Positions 52,459 through 61,654 of a stretch of DNA of 64,000 bases are shown in pieces. The position numbers and the translations under genes are program-made. Each line of letters starts with the position of its first letter. Positions within the stretch are counted from its first letter, which is position 1. The notes beneath the pieces were generated by a model. The model ran no database searches. It saw only the letters and a list, made by a program, of their open reading frames with translations, and was not told where the DNA came from. This DNA comes from Dysgonomonas mossii (GTDB taxonomy: Bacteria > Bacteroidota > Bacteroidia > Bacteroidales > Dysgonomonadaceae), in the NCBI RefSeq assembly GCF_004569505.1, contig NZ_SPPK01000006.1, positions 62,001-126,000 of the forward strand, given 5' to 3'.

Positions 52459-53106
52459 ATGAAAAATAACTTATTCGATAGGTTTAAACCTAAAGAAAAC
52501 AAATTCTTCCCTCTTTTGAGCGGAATGGCAGAAGTAATAGTCACCGCATCGGATCTCATCATTGAATGTGTTCAAGTAACTAACCACAACGAAGCTGTAG
52601 AGTATTACAAAAAAATTAAAGACCAGGAAAGAAAAGCCGATACCATCCAAAATCAAATCTTCGAAGAGCTCAACCAAACATTTATTACCCCTTTTGACCG
52701 GGAAGATATAAACCATCTTTCGTCAACAATGGATGATGTTATTGATCTTATCAATAGTTGTGCTAAGCGTATCATGCTTTACAGCCCGAAAGTAATGCCC
52801 GAGAGCGCTGTACGACTCGCTATGTTTGTAAGAGAATCTTCCGGCTTCCTGATTCAGGCAATCGGAGAACTTGATGTATTGAAAAAAAGTACATCCCGAA
52901 TAAAAGAATACTGCGAGCAACTGGGTGTGATTGAAAAAAAGGCCGACGATGTGTACGAACATTTTCTTATCGACCTGTTTGAGAATGAAAAAGATGCCAT
53001 TGAGGTTATTAAACTAAAAGATATTCTTCACGAACTCGAACGTGCTACCGATGCAGCAGAATCAGTAGGAAAAATTATCAAAACAATGATCGTTAAGTAT
53101 TCATAA
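52459..53106 (+). CDS. DUF47 (PhoU-like) phosphate transport regulator
   Basis: 215 aa, all-helical PhoU/DUF47 fold: FFPLLSGMAEVIVTASDLII, ERKADTIQNQIFEELNQTFI, TPFDREDINHLSSTMDDVID, with conserved acidic metal-binding residues. Acts with the PiT permease 10 bp downstream in phosphate uptake control. Confidence 0.93.
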   Translation: MKNNLFDRFKPKENKFFPLLSGMAEVIVTASDLIIECVQVTNHNEAVEYYKKIKDQERKADTIQNQIFEELNQTFITPFDREDINHLSSTMDDVIDLINSCAKRIMLYSPKVMPESAVRLAMFVRESSGFLIQAIGELDVLKKSTSRIKEYCEQLGVIEKKADDVYEHFLIDLFENEKDAIEVIKLKDILHELERATDAAESVGKIIKTMIVKYS

Positions 53107-53116
53107 TAATAAAGAA

Positions 53117-54166
53117 ATGACATTATTAATAATAATCATTATTTTAGCGATCATATTTGATTTCATAAATGGCTTTCACGACGCTGCCAACTCAATAGCA
53201 ACCGTCGTATCTACGAAAGTTCTTACACCGACCCAAGCTGTAATTTGGGCTGCCTTTTTCAACTTCGTAGCTTATTTTATTGCAAAATATATTATCGGCG
53301 GATTTGGTATTGCAGACACTGTATCCAAAACCGTGGATATGGAATTTATAATTCAAAGCTTTGGCAACCCATCTCTGGTTATCATAGCCGGACTGATAGC
53401 TGCTATTTCTTGGAACCTTATTACATGGTGGTTAGGAATCCCTTCATCTTCTTCGCATACTCTTATCGGAGGATTTGCAGGAGCCGGTATCGCCGCTTCA
53501 GGTTTCCAAGCTGTACATTCAGGCGTTATTGGTATTATTGCGCTGTTCATTGTAGTAGCACCTCTGATTGGTATGGTTTCGGGTAACATCATCACGCTGA
53601 TCACCCTCCACTTTGTAAAAAAGATAAAACCGGGTAAGGCCGACCGTTGGTTCAAGAATCTACAGCTCATCTCATCCGCAGGACTTAGTATAGGACATGG
53701 ATTGAACGACTCGCAAAAAGTAATGGGTATCATTGCAGCTGCATTGATTTCATATACAGCAACTACGCCCGACGTTCACCCTTGGTTATATATGAATGAC
53801 ATGAACGATATGCACGACTGGGTGCCACTCGCATGTTTTACTGCGATTGCAATAGGTACAGTTTGTGGAGGATGGAAAATCATGAAAACGATGGGAAACC
53901 GTATTACAAAAATCACTCCTATCGAAGGGTTCTGTGCTCAGACAGCAGGTTCTATCACCTTATATATATCCGAAATGCTGCACGTGCCGGTAAGTACAAC
54001 CCACGTAATCACAGGTAGTATAATAGGCGTAGGATCAGTAAAACGTCTTTCAGCTGTTCGCTGGGGAGTAACCAAAGATTTATTGATAGCATGGATACTG
54101 ACTATTCCGGTTAGTGCCCTGATGGCTATTGTATTCTATCACATTCTGGGACTGATCGTTCAATAA
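53117..54166 (+). CDS. Inorganic phosphate transporter, PiT family
   Basis: 349 aa. About ten membrane segments. The two PiT signature repeats are FDFINGFHDAANSIATVVST near the start and GLSIGHGLNDSQKVMGIIAA in the middle, plus IPSSSSHTLIGGFAGAGIAA and VPVSTTHVITGSIIGVG. Low-affinity metal-phosphate or proton-phosphate symporter. Paired with DUF47; terminator behind. Confidence 0.95.
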   Translation: MTLLIIIIILAIIFDFINGFHDAANSIATVVSTKVLTPTQAVIWAAFFNFVAYFIAKYIIGGFGIADTVSKTVDMEFIIQSFGNPSLVIIAGLIAAISWNLITWWLGIPSSSSHTLIGGFAGAGIAASGFQAVHSGVIGIIALFIVVAPLIGMVSGNIITLITLHFVKKIKPGKADRWFKNLQLISSAGLSIGHGLNDSQKVMGIIAAALISYTATTPDVHPWLYMNDMNDMHDWVPLACFTAIAIGTVCGGWKIMKTMGNRITKITPIEGFCAQTAGSITLYISEMLHVPVSTTHVITGSIIGVGSVKRLSAVRWGVTKDLLIAWILTIPVSALMAIVFYHILGLIVQ

Positions 54167-54185
54167 GAACACTCTCTATAAAATA

Positions 54186-54221
54186 AAAGCGGATGGTTAA
54201 AGTTAATCATCCGCTTTCTTC
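54186..54221 (+). terminator. Terminator after the PiT gene
   Basis: AAAGCGGATGGTTAA / TTAATCATCCGCTTT stem with one G-U pair and a very small loop, then CTTC. Moderate tail. Confidence 0.75.
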
Positions 54222-54244
54222 ATTTAAATTTTTCGGTAAAAGCA

Positions 54245-54275
54245 TTGCTTTATACATTGAAAAACAATATCTTTG
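54245..54275 (+). promoter_or_regulatory. Promoter for rpsA
   Basis: TTG (54245-54247), 20 bp, then TATCTTTG (54268-54275): the full Bacteroidetes -33/-7 layout. Leader of about 70 nt. Confidence 0.7.
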
Positions 54276-54348
54276 CACCGCTTTTCGAAGCAAGAATGTT
54301 TAACTCTTTAATGATACTGATCAGGACTGGTGCCAGATCTAATTTTGA

Positions 54349-56145
54349 ATGATTGATAATTTAAAAAATGTACAACCGGTTGCAGATTTCGACTGGGATT
54401 CGTACGAAAAAGGAGACTCTTACACAGGTAAGAGCAAAGAAGAACTTGTAGAAACCTATGACCAATCGTTGAACAAAGTAAACGACAAAGAAGTGGTAAT
54501 GGGTAAAGTAACTGCTATGAACAAACGCGAAGTTGTTGTTAATATCGGTTACAAATCAGACGGTATCGTTTCTATGAACGAGTTCCGTTATAACCCGGAT
54601 CTAAAAATTGGTGACGAAGTAGAGGTATACATCGAAAGCCAAGAAGACAAAAAGGGACAACTTATCCTTTCTCACAAGAAAGCACGTGCTACACGCTCTT
54701 GGGATCGTGTTAACGAAGCTCTTGAAAAAGACGAAATCATCAAAGGTTATATTAAATGTCGCACTAAGGGCGGTATGATCGTTGATGTATTTGGTATCGA
54801 GGCGTTCTTGCCAGGATCTCAGATCGACGTGAAACCAATCCGCGACTATGATGTATTTGTAGGTAAGACTATGGAGTTCAAGGTAGTGAAAATCAACCAC
54901 GAGTTCAAAAACGTTGTTGTTTCTCACAAAGCTCTTATCGAAGCTGAACTTGAACAACAGAAAAAAGATATCATCTCTAAGCTTGAAAAAGGTCAGGTAC
55001 TTGAAGGTACAGTTAAGAACATCACTTCTTACGGTGTATTTATCGACCTTGGCGGCGTAGACGGACTAATCCACATTACAGACCTTTCTTGGGGACGTGT
55101 ACAACACCCAGAAGAAGTGGTTAAATTGGATGAGAAAATCAACGTTGTTATTCTTGACTTCGATGATGACAAGAAACGTATTGCATTAGGATTGAAACAA
55201 TTGACTCCTCACCCTTGGGATGCACTTAGCGCTGAGCTTAAAGTTGGCGACAAGGTGAAAGGTAAAGTTGTGGTTATGGCTGACTACGGTGCATTCATCG
55301 AAATCGCTCCGGGTGTAGAAGGCTTGATCCACGTTTCAGAAATGAGCTGGGCTCAACACTTACGCAGTGCACAAGACTTTATGAAAGTTGGCGACGAAGT
55401 AGAAGCTGTAGTGCTTACTCTTGATCGCGACGAACGCAAAATGTCTCTTGGTATCAAACAATTGAAACCAGATCCATGGGAAAATATCGAAGAAAAATAT
55501 CCTATCGGAAGCCAGCACACTGCAAAAGTTCGCAACTTCACTAACTTCGGTGTATTTGCCGAAATAGAAGAAGGCGTAGACGGACTAATCCACATTTCAG
55601 ACCTTTCTTGGACTAAGAAAATCAAACACCCTAGCGAAGTTACTGCTATAGGTGCTGACATCGAAGTACAAGTACTTGAAATAGACAAAGAAAACCGTCG
55701 TTTAAGCCTTGGTCACAAACAACTTGAAGAAAACCCTTGGGATGTATTCGAAACTATATTTACTGTAGGTTCTGTACACGAAGGTACTCTTGTTGAAATG
55801 GTTGACAAAGGAGCAGTAATCTCACTTCCTTATGGTGTTGAAGGTTTTGCAACTCCTAAACACTTGGTAAAAGAAGATGGTTCTCAAGCTAAGATCGATG
55901 AAAAACTTGATTTCAAAGTAATCGAGTTCAACAAAGACTCTAAAAGAATCATCGTATCTCACAGCCGTGTGTTTGAAGATGAAAAACCGGAAGCTAAAGA
56001 AGCTGCTGCTGAAAAAAGAGCAAAAAAATCTTCTAAGAAAGAACAAGCTGAAACTTCAACTCAATCTAACGTAGAAAAAACTACATTAGGCGATATAGAA
56101 GAGCTTGCAGCATTGAAAGAAAAACTTTCGGGAGATAACAAATAA
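54349..56145 (+). CDS. rpsA: 30S ribosomal protein S1
   Basis: 598 aa with six S1 RNA-binding repeats, the last four very similar (GTVKNITSYGVFIDLGGVDG, GKVVVMADYGAFIEIAPGVE, AKVRNFTNFGVFAEIEEGVD). Binds mRNA at the ribosome. Codon use is strongly optimised, as expected for a ribosomal protein. C-terminal tail is Lys/Glu-rich (KKSSKKEQAETSTQ). Own promoter and terminator. Confidence 0.97.
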   Translation: MIDNLKNVQPVADFDWDSYEKGDSYTGKSKEELVETYDQSLNKVNDKEVVMGKVTAMNKREVVVNIGYKSDGIVSMNEFRYNPDLKIGDEVEVYIESQEDKKGQLILSHKKARATRSWDRVNEALEKDEIIKGYIKCRTKGGMIVDVFGIEAFLPGSQIDVKPIRDYDVFVGKTMEFKVVKINHEFKNVVVSHKALIEAELEQQKKDIISKLEKGQVLEGTVKNITSYGVFIDLGGVDGLIHITDLSWGRVQHPEEVVKLDEKINVVILDFDDDKKRIALGLKQLTPHPWDALSAELKVGDKVKGKVVVMADYGAFIEIAPGVEGLIHVSEMSWAQHLRSAQDFMKVGDEVEAVVLTLDRDERKMSLGIKQLKPDPWENIEEKYPIGSQHTAKVRNFTNFGVFAEIEEGVDGLIHISDLSWTKKIKHPSEVTAIGADIEVQVLEIDKENRRLSLGHKQLEENPWDVFETIFTVGSVHEGTLVEMVDKGAVISLPYGVEGFATPKHLVKEDGSQAKIDEKLDFKVIEFNKDSKRIIVSHSRVFEDEKPEAKEAAAEKRAKKSSKKEQAETSTQSNVEKTTLGDIEELAALKEKLSGDNK

Positions 56146-56166
56146 ATATCTTTTTGATATTCTGAT

Positions 56167-56196
56167 AAAAGGGTTCACTAATTAGTGAACCCTTTT
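56167..56196 (+). terminator. Terminator after rpsA
   Basis: A perfect 30-bp palindrome; left arm AAAAGGGTTCACTAA, then mirror arm ending CCCTTTT, followed by TC. Palindromic, so it can work on both strands. Confidence 0.9.
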
Positions 56197-56238
56197 TCGT
56201 TTAAAGTGTTAAAATAAAAGTGAAAGTTCTCTGTACAT

Positions 56239-56269
56239 TTTGTATATATAAAAAGACTATCTAATTTTG
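56239..56269 (+). promoter_or_regulatory. Promoter for the tolC-like gene
   Basis: TTTG (56239-56242), 19 bp, TAATTTTG (56262-56269): the best match to the Bacteroidetes -33/-7 consensus in the window. 40 bp before the start codon. Confidence 0.75.
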
Positions 56270-56309
56270 CAGTTTAGTTGCATAAGCAATCAACACATAA
56301 AACCACTAT

Positions 56310-57704
56310 ATGAATACTAAGAGTTTAGGATTAGCCTTATTTTTCTTTTTTAGTATAGCATCCACAGTTTGGGCACAACAGTTTCTATCGCTGGAGCAAT
56401 GCCGACAACTTGCAATAGAGAACAACAAATCGCTCAAGATAGCTTCTGAGCAAGAGAGAATAGCATATTATGAGAAGAAGGATGCACTTACCAAATTCTT
56501 CCCCGAGATATCGTTTACGGGAGCATATTTGCGCAATCAGAAGAATTTGTACCTCATTCCATCTTCTGCCATACCTACATCCATACCTCTCCCGATAGAG
56601 ATTCCCGGAATAGGCAATAATATTCCGATAGACGACAAAATCCGTAATAGCATTCATGATCTAGGAAAGGTAGACATCAAAAACGTATGGGCGGGAGGAT
56701 TTACGCTTACACAACCGTTGTTTATGGGAGGAAAGATCGTTGCTTACAATGATCTGAGATCTTATGCCCAAGACCTAGCCAAAACAATGAAAGAGACTCA
56801 GATGACAGAGGTTATCGTGGAGGTAGACAATGCATATTGGCAGGTTGTATCAGTAGCTAATAAGAAGAAGTTGGCTGAATCGTATGTCAAACTCATGCAA
56901 AAGATGGACTCTGATATTTCAGCCATGGAGCAAGAGGGCGTAGCCACAAAAGCAGACAGGCTCTCTGTAAACGTAAAACTAAACGAGGCAGAGATGACTC
57001 TTACAAAAGCTGAAAACGGGCTGAGTCTTTCAAAAATGCTATTAGCTCAAATATGCGGACTGGAAATCAACGATCAGCTTACTTTAAAAGATGAAAATAT
57101 AACAAACATTGCAACCGATGAAGGTGTAGATGCTATACCCAACATAGACGAAGCCATATTGAGCAGGACAGAGATAAGAAGTCTCGAGCTAGCCACAAAA
57201 ATATATGGGAAGAAAGAAAAGATTGCAGTAGCCGAGTTTATGCCGAATGTTGCACTTACAGCAAACTATTTATGGACAAATCCGAACTTATTTGACGGTC
57301 TGGAAAATAAATTTGCCGGAATGTGGAATGTAGGAGTACTACTAAAAGTCCCTTTAAATTTTGCTTCTAATTCGGCAAAGCTTAATGTAGCAAAAGCCGA
57401 AACACGCATCAAACAATTTGAAATGGAGGATGCAAAGGAAAAAATTAAATTACAAATAAACCAATCAGCATACAAACTGTCGGAAGCAAACAAAAAGCTA
57501 AAGACTGCGCAAAAAAACACAGAAAAGGCGGATGAAAATCTAAGATACGCAAACGTAGGATTCGAGGAAGGAGTAATCCCTTCATCGGATGTTATAGCTG
57601 CACACACAGCTTGGTTATCAGCTCACTCGGATCTGATAGATGCTCAGATCGACATTATCTTATGCCGAATATACCTGAACAAAGCATTGGGTCGTAAGTT
57701 TTAA
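56310..57704 (+). CDS. TolC-family outer-membrane efflux channel
   Basis: 464 aa. Signal peptide ending TVWAQ, then two outer-membrane-efflux-protein repeats (about 25-215 and 265-455) rich in long coiled-coil helices (EAEMTLTKAENGLSLSKMLL, KLNVAKAETRIKQFEMEDAK). Forms the trimeric outer-membrane duct for tripartite exporters. Followed 155 bp later by hlyD and two ABC-2 permeases; together they make a full trans-envelope system except for an ATPase. Confidence 0.93.
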   Translation: MNTKSLGLALFFFFSIASTVWAQQFLSLEQCRQLAIENNKSLKIASEQERIAYYEKKDALTKFFPEISFTGAYLRNQKNLYLIPSSAIPTSIPLPIEIPGIGNNIPIDDKIRNSIHDLGKVDIKNVWAGGFTLTQPLFMGGKIVAYNDLRSYAQDLAKTMKETQMTEVIVEVDNAYWQVVSVANKKKLAESYVKLMQKMDSDISAMEQEGVATKADRLSVNVKLNEAEMTLTKAENGLSLSKMLLAQICGLEINDQLTLKDENITNIATDEGVDAIPNIDEAILSRTEIRSLELATKIYGKKEKIAVAEFMPNVALTANYLWTNPNLFDGLENKFAGMWNVGVLLKVPLNFASNSAKLNVAKAETRIKQFEMEDAKEKIKLQINQSAYKLSEANKKLKTAQKNTEKADENLRYANVGFEEGVIPSSDVIAAHTAWLSAHSDLIDAQIDIILCRIYLNKALGRKF

Positions 57705-57774
57705 AAATATCTTATATTTATCTATATATAAGGAACTAAGATGATAAAAGTATACAATTAGGGAAAATAATAAA

Positions 57775-57798
57775 AAAGTGTCACTTTTGTCACCTTTT
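57775..57798 (+). repeat. 24-bp element, copy 2 (upstream of hlyD)
   Basis: AAAGTG followed by the core GTCACTTTTGTCACC; differs from copy 1 (21305-21328) at one base. Ends 61 bp before the hlyD start codon. Confidence 0.7.
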
Positions 57799-57859
57799 AG
57801 ACCTAAAACAACTGATTAACAAATCGATATATATTTGAAAAAAAGTAACAAATAAAGAT

Positions 57860-58852
57860 ATGGATACAGAAAACAAAAAAACAGGTTCTAAACTCATACC
57901 TATTCTGATTTTTGCCGCCGTTATTATTCTAGTTGGCTTATACGGTTTCTTCTTCCTCAACCAAGAAGACAACATCATACAAGGAGAAGCGGATGTAACC
58001 GAAGTACGTATATCCAGCAAAGTGCCCGGACGTATCGCAAAATATATGGTAGACGAAGGAAGCTATGTGAAAAAAGGTGACACTCTTGCTATACTAAGCA
58101 TCCCTGACATCGATGCTAAGCTGGCACAGGCAAATGCTGCACAGCAAGGAGCTGCGGCACAAAACCAGAAAGCAATAAAAGGAGCACGCGTAGAGCAAAT
58201 CCAAGGGGCATACGAAATGTGGCAAAAGGCTAAAGTAGGAACAGACATAGCGCAGAAGTCGTACAAGCGTGTTCAAAACTTGTTTGACAAAGGTGTTGTA
58301 ACCGCACAAAAGAGAGATGAAGCCGAAGCACAATACAACGCATCAGTTGCAACAGAAAAGGCCGCGAAGTCTCAATACGACATGGCTGTAAACGGTGCAG
58401 AAAAAGAAGACAAAGAAGCGGCCTTTGCCTTATTGGAAAGAGCAAAAGGTGCTGTAGCAGAAGTATCATCTTACATCTCTGAAAGCTATCTGATCTCACC
58501 TATTGACGGAAAGGTTACGGAAAAATTTCCGAACGAAGGAGAGTTGGTAGGTACAGGGGCTCCGATAATGAATGTTGCTAAACTAGACGATAAGTGGGGT
58601 TCATTCAACATCAGAGAAGACCATCTAAAGAACTATAAAGATATAGGTAAGACATTCAAGGCATACGTTCCGGCACTGGATCAGGAAGTAGAGATGACCG
58701 TATACTATGTCAAAGATTTGGGATCGTATGCAGCATGGAAAGCCACCAAAACAACAGGACAGTACGATAGAAAGACTTTTGAGGTAAAAGCTCGATTCAA
58801 CGACAAAGCAATCGATGTACTGCCGGGAATGTCACTTATCATTAAAGAATAA
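57860..58852 (+). CDS. HlyD/EmrA-type membrane fusion protein
   Basis: 330 aa. One N-terminal membrane anchor (about 13-32, KLIPILIFAAVIILVGLYGF), biotinyl-lipoyl-like half (VSSKVPGRIAKYMVDEG-like VRISSKVPGRIAKYMVDEGS), a coiled-coil hairpin of about 100 residues and the second half (LISPIDGKVTEKFPNEGELV). Bridges inner-membrane pump and TolC. 3 bp before the first permease, so clearly coupled. Confidence 0.94.
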   Translation: MDTENKKTGSKLIPILIFAAVIILVGLYGFFFLNQEDNIIQGEADVTEVRISSKVPGRIAKYMVDEGSYVKKGDTLAILSIPDIDAKLAQANAAQQGAAAQNQKAIKGARVEQIQGAYEMWQKAKVGTDIAQKSYKRVQNLFDKGVVTAQKRDEAEAQYNASVATEKAAKSQYDMAVNGAEKEDKEAAFALLERAKGAVAEVSSYISESYLISPIDGKVTEKFPNEGELVGTGAPIMNVAKLDDKWGSFNIREDHLKNYKDIGKTFKAYVPALDQEVEMTVYYVKDLGSYAAWKATKTTGQYDRKTFEVKARFNDKAIDVLPGMSLIIKE

Positions 58853-58855
58853 CAA

Positions 58856-60025
58856 ATGAGCTCTAAAACCGGTATACTAGCCATATTCAAAAGGGAGTGG
58901 ATACGTATATCCTCATCCAAAATATGTATATGGGGGATATTCGTTGCTCCGCTATTATCCATGACTATTTTGATGTGGATGATGAGCGCAGGGCTGCCCT
59001 CACGTATACCTATTGCGGTGGTAGACCTAGACAATACGACTACAACACGCTCTTTGATACGCCAGTTGGATGCTTTTGAAAAAACGAATATACAGTATAA
59101 AAGCCTTTCGTTTAAAGAAGCAAGGCATCAGATGGAGCGAATGGAAGTATATGCTGTACTAACTATTCCGAAAGATTTTACGAAAGATGCAATTTCAGGC
59201 AATCGCCCCAAATTGGTTTATTATACCAACAATGCTTTTTTGATATCGGGCTCCCTGCTATTTCAGGATTTGAAAACAATATCTACGCTGGCTTCGGCCT
59301 CAGTAGGACTAAAGACTGCAACGGCAAAGGGTTATACAGAAAACCAGATTATGCCGATCTTGCAACCGATTACGATAGACGCTCATCCCACAGGAAACCC
59401 TTGGCTCAACTATTCGGTATATCTGAACAATGTTCTCTTGCCGGGTATATTGCAATTGATTATCCTGATGTTTACCGTATCGGCTTTCGGTTCGGAAATA
59501 AAAGCGGGTAACGGGCCAAAACTTATGTCTATGGGAGACAACTCCATCATCAAAGTAATGATAGGGAAACTACTTCCATATACGATCATATATATGGGGA
59601 TAGCGTTATTATTTGTGGCAGTCCTTTATTACATCAATCGATTTCCATTGCATAATGGTTTTTGGCCTATGTTCTTTAATTATGCATGCCTCATTCTGGC
59701 AGCACAGGGAGCAGGCGTCATACTTTTGGGAATATTCCGCAATTACCGGTTTGCCCTAAGCATAGCCAGCCTTATAGGAATGGTATCATTCTCCATTACA
59801 GGATTTTCATTCTCTACATTGGCGATGGATGGAAGCCTCAGTGCATTGAGCAACTTATTCCCGCTAAGGCATTTTTTCCTTATCTATGTAGATCAGGCGC
59901 TAAATGGCATAGCGGTGGGCTACTCCATGTATCATTATGCGGCACTGCTTGGCTTTGTGTTGCTATCAATATTCTTCTTCGGTACTGTAAGAAAATTACT
60001 GAAGGATAACGTATATGAGCTATGA
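58856..60025 (+). CDS. ABC-2 type permease, first of two
   Basis: 389 aa. YhbS/YhhJ-like ABC-2 permease: one membrane segment near the start (FKREWIRISSSKICIWGIFV), a periplasmic domain of about 150 residues (AVVDLDNTTTTRSLIRQLDA), then five segments at 190-385. Overlaps the second permease by 4 bp (ATGA). Substrate unknown. No ATPase gene lies in the operon. Confidence 0.9.
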   Translation: MSSKTGILAIFKREWIRISSSKICIWGIFVAPLLSMTILMWMMSAGLPSRIPIAVVDLDNTTTTRSLIRQLDAFEKTNIQYKSLSFKEARHQMERMEVYAVLTIPKDFTKDAISGNRPKLVYYTNNAFLISGSLLFQDLKTISTLASASVGLKTATAKGYTENQIMPILQPITIDAHPTGNPWLNYSVYLNNVLLPGILQLIILMFTVSAFGSEIKAGNGPKLMSMGDNSIIKVMIGKLLPYTIIYMGIALLFVAVLYYINRFPLHNGFWPMFFNYACLILAAQGAGVILLGIFRNYRFALSIASLIGMVSFSITGFSFSTLAMDGSLSALSNLFPLRHFFLIYVDQALNGIAVGYSMYHYAALLGFVLLSIFFFGTVRKLLKDNVYEL

Positions 60026-61227
60026 AAAGATTACTACTTGACATATATTATGTTTGGATCAACGAGCTAAAGGTCATATTCAAAGACCCGGCGGTTATAT
60101 TGCTCTTCTTTATAGTACCGTTGGCCTATCCTGTACTGTATAGCTTTATATACAATAACGAAACTGTACATGAGGTAAAAGTTATATTAGTAGATGATTC
60201 AAACTCTTCGCTCTCAAGGGAATTTAAAAGAAAAGTAGATGCCACAGCCGATGTAAAGGTAATAGGATACGCCTCGGACATGGAAGAAGCCCGTGAAGCT
60301 CTCCGAAGAAAAGAGGCTTACGGGATAATGTATATCCCCAGAGACTTCAGCAAAGACATACATACTCAGCAACAAACGAAAGTCAGCGTGTATGCCGATA
60401 TGAGCAGTTTGTTGTTTTACAAAGCAATGATACTCAGCGCTACCGAAGTATCGCTGGATATGGGTGCTGATATACGCGTAGTTGAAACCGGAAGCGGAAG
60501 TCAGGAAGAAGATGCCACTACCCGGCAAACAGTAGAAAATGAATGGGTTCCGATGTATAATCCACAGAATGGATTTGCAAGCTTCCTTGTTCCTGCGATA
60601 CTTATACTCATTATACAGCAAACAATGTTTTTGGGTATAGCTACTATTGTTGGCACACACAACGACAAGAAACGATTTACAATAGCATCACACACAGCCC
60701 AAGGCAAAAATGTAGGTGCCATAAAGCTAACGATCGGTAAAGCCTTTTGCTATGCCTCTTTATACATGCTGATCTCGGTATGGGTGCTCCGAGTAATACC
60801 ATATATCTTCAAGTTTCCGCAGATAGGAGACCCACTGACAATTGCAGCATTTCTTATGCCGTTCCTGTTGTCGGCTACATTCTTTACAATGACACTCTCC
60901 TACTTCTGCTCGCAGCGTGAATTCGGAATGATGTTGTTTGTATTCACCAGTGTCATATTCATATTTATATCGGGTATATCTTGGCCTTGGACTGAGATAC
61001 CTACAGCCATAAAGGCGATAGCATACATTGTTCCGTCTACACCGGGCATTCACGGGTTCATTAAAATAAACACAATGGGAGCTACTCTGAATGATGTATG
61101 GTTCGAATATATAGCTCTTTGGATACAGGCAGGAATATATTGTATTACGGCAACCATAATGTATAAATGGTGGATACAGAATTACGACCCGGAATACAAA
61201 GGAATGATAAGAAAAAGAGTTGAATAA
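60022..61227 (+). CDS. ABC-2 type permease, second of two
   Basis: 401 aa, same layout as its neighbour: first segment DPAVILLFFIVPLAYPVLYS, periplasmic part LVDDSNSSLSREFKRKVDAT, five segments in the C-terminal half (VPAILILIIQQTMFLGIATI onward). The pair would form the inner-membrane pore. In E. coli the comparable yhhJ locus has an ATP-binding protein (RbbA) next to it; here none is present. Stop codon falls in the loop of a hairpin. Confidence 0.9.
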   Translation: MKRLLLDIYYVWINELKVIFKDPAVILLFFIVPLAYPVLYSFIYNNETVHEVKVILVDDSNSSLSREFKRKVDATADVKVIGYASDMEEAREALRRKEAYGIMYIPRDFSKDIHTQQQTKVSVYADMSSLLFYKAMILSATEVSLDMGADIRVVETGSGSQEEDATTRQTVENEWVPMYNPQNGFASFLVPAILILIIQQTMFLGIATIVGTHNDKKRFTIASHTAQGKNVGAIKLTIGKAFCYASLYMLISVWVLRVIPYIFKFPQIGDPLTIAAFLMPFLLSATFFTMTLSYFCSQREFGMMLFVFTSVIFIFISGISWPWTEIPTAIKAIAYIVPSTPGIHGFIKINTMGATLNDVWFEYIALWIQAGIYCITATIMYKWWIQNYDPEYKGMIRKRVE

Positions 61228-61240
61228 ATCTTCAACTCTT
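61215..61240. terminator. Hairpin at the end of the permease operon, terminator for both strands
   Basis: AAGAGTTGAA / TTCAACTCTT perfect 10-bp stem whose loop holds the permease stop codon. On the minus strand it is followed by TTTCTT, fitting termination of the convergent DUF2007 gene 10 bp before it. Confidence 0.7.
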
Positions 61241-61249
61241 CTTCATCTT

Positions 61250-61492
61250 CTATTGATATTTCTCGAAGTCAAAATCTTCTCGCTTAGCAAAGCCTCCTTC
61301 TATAAGTAACTCTGCGGCGCGCCTGTAATCCTCCGATCTGACCTGTAATCTGGCTGTACCTAACCCTGCGGTGTAAACAGTAAGATATTCTCCATTTACA
61401 ACACAGTCTATGCCATTGTCAATCAGAAATGATTTTGCTATAGCCAAATTAGCTTCAAAGTCAGCGCTTTTTAAAGTAACCAGTTCATCCAT
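61250..61492 (-). CDS. DUF2007-type signal-transducing-like protein
   Basis: 80 aa, single small domain: AIAKSFLIDNGIDCVVNGEY and ARLQVRSEDYRRAAELLIEG are the family pattern; LKSADFEANLAIAKS at the start. Relatives are annotated as putative signal-transducing proteins with no proven role. Convergent with the permease gene. Confidence 0.85.
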   Translation of the reverse strand: MDELVTLKSADFEANLAIAKSFLIDNGIDCVVNGEYLTVYTAGLGTARLQVRSEDYRRAAELLIEGGFAKREDFDFEKYQ

Positions 61493-61587
61493 AATCTTTA
61501 GATTTATTATCCACTTATAAATGTAGATATAATCAACAAACTAGACAAGACGAACAATATTTATTTCAATTATTTATAAAATAATTT

Positions 61588-61643
61588 GGTTTATAATATA
61601 AACCACTTTACATTTACAGAATAAAATATTATAAACCACTTTA
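61588..61643. promoter_or_regulatory. Inverted and direct repeat, candidate operator of the TonB receptor
   Basis: GGTTTATAATATAAACC (61588-61604) is a perfect 17-bp odd palindrome. TATAAACCACTTTA occurs twice (61597-61610 and 61630-61643), 33 bp apart, the first copy sharing the palindrome's right half. The second ends 11 bp before the receptor start. Confidence 0.5.
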
Positions 61644-61654
61644 AGGAAAAAAAT

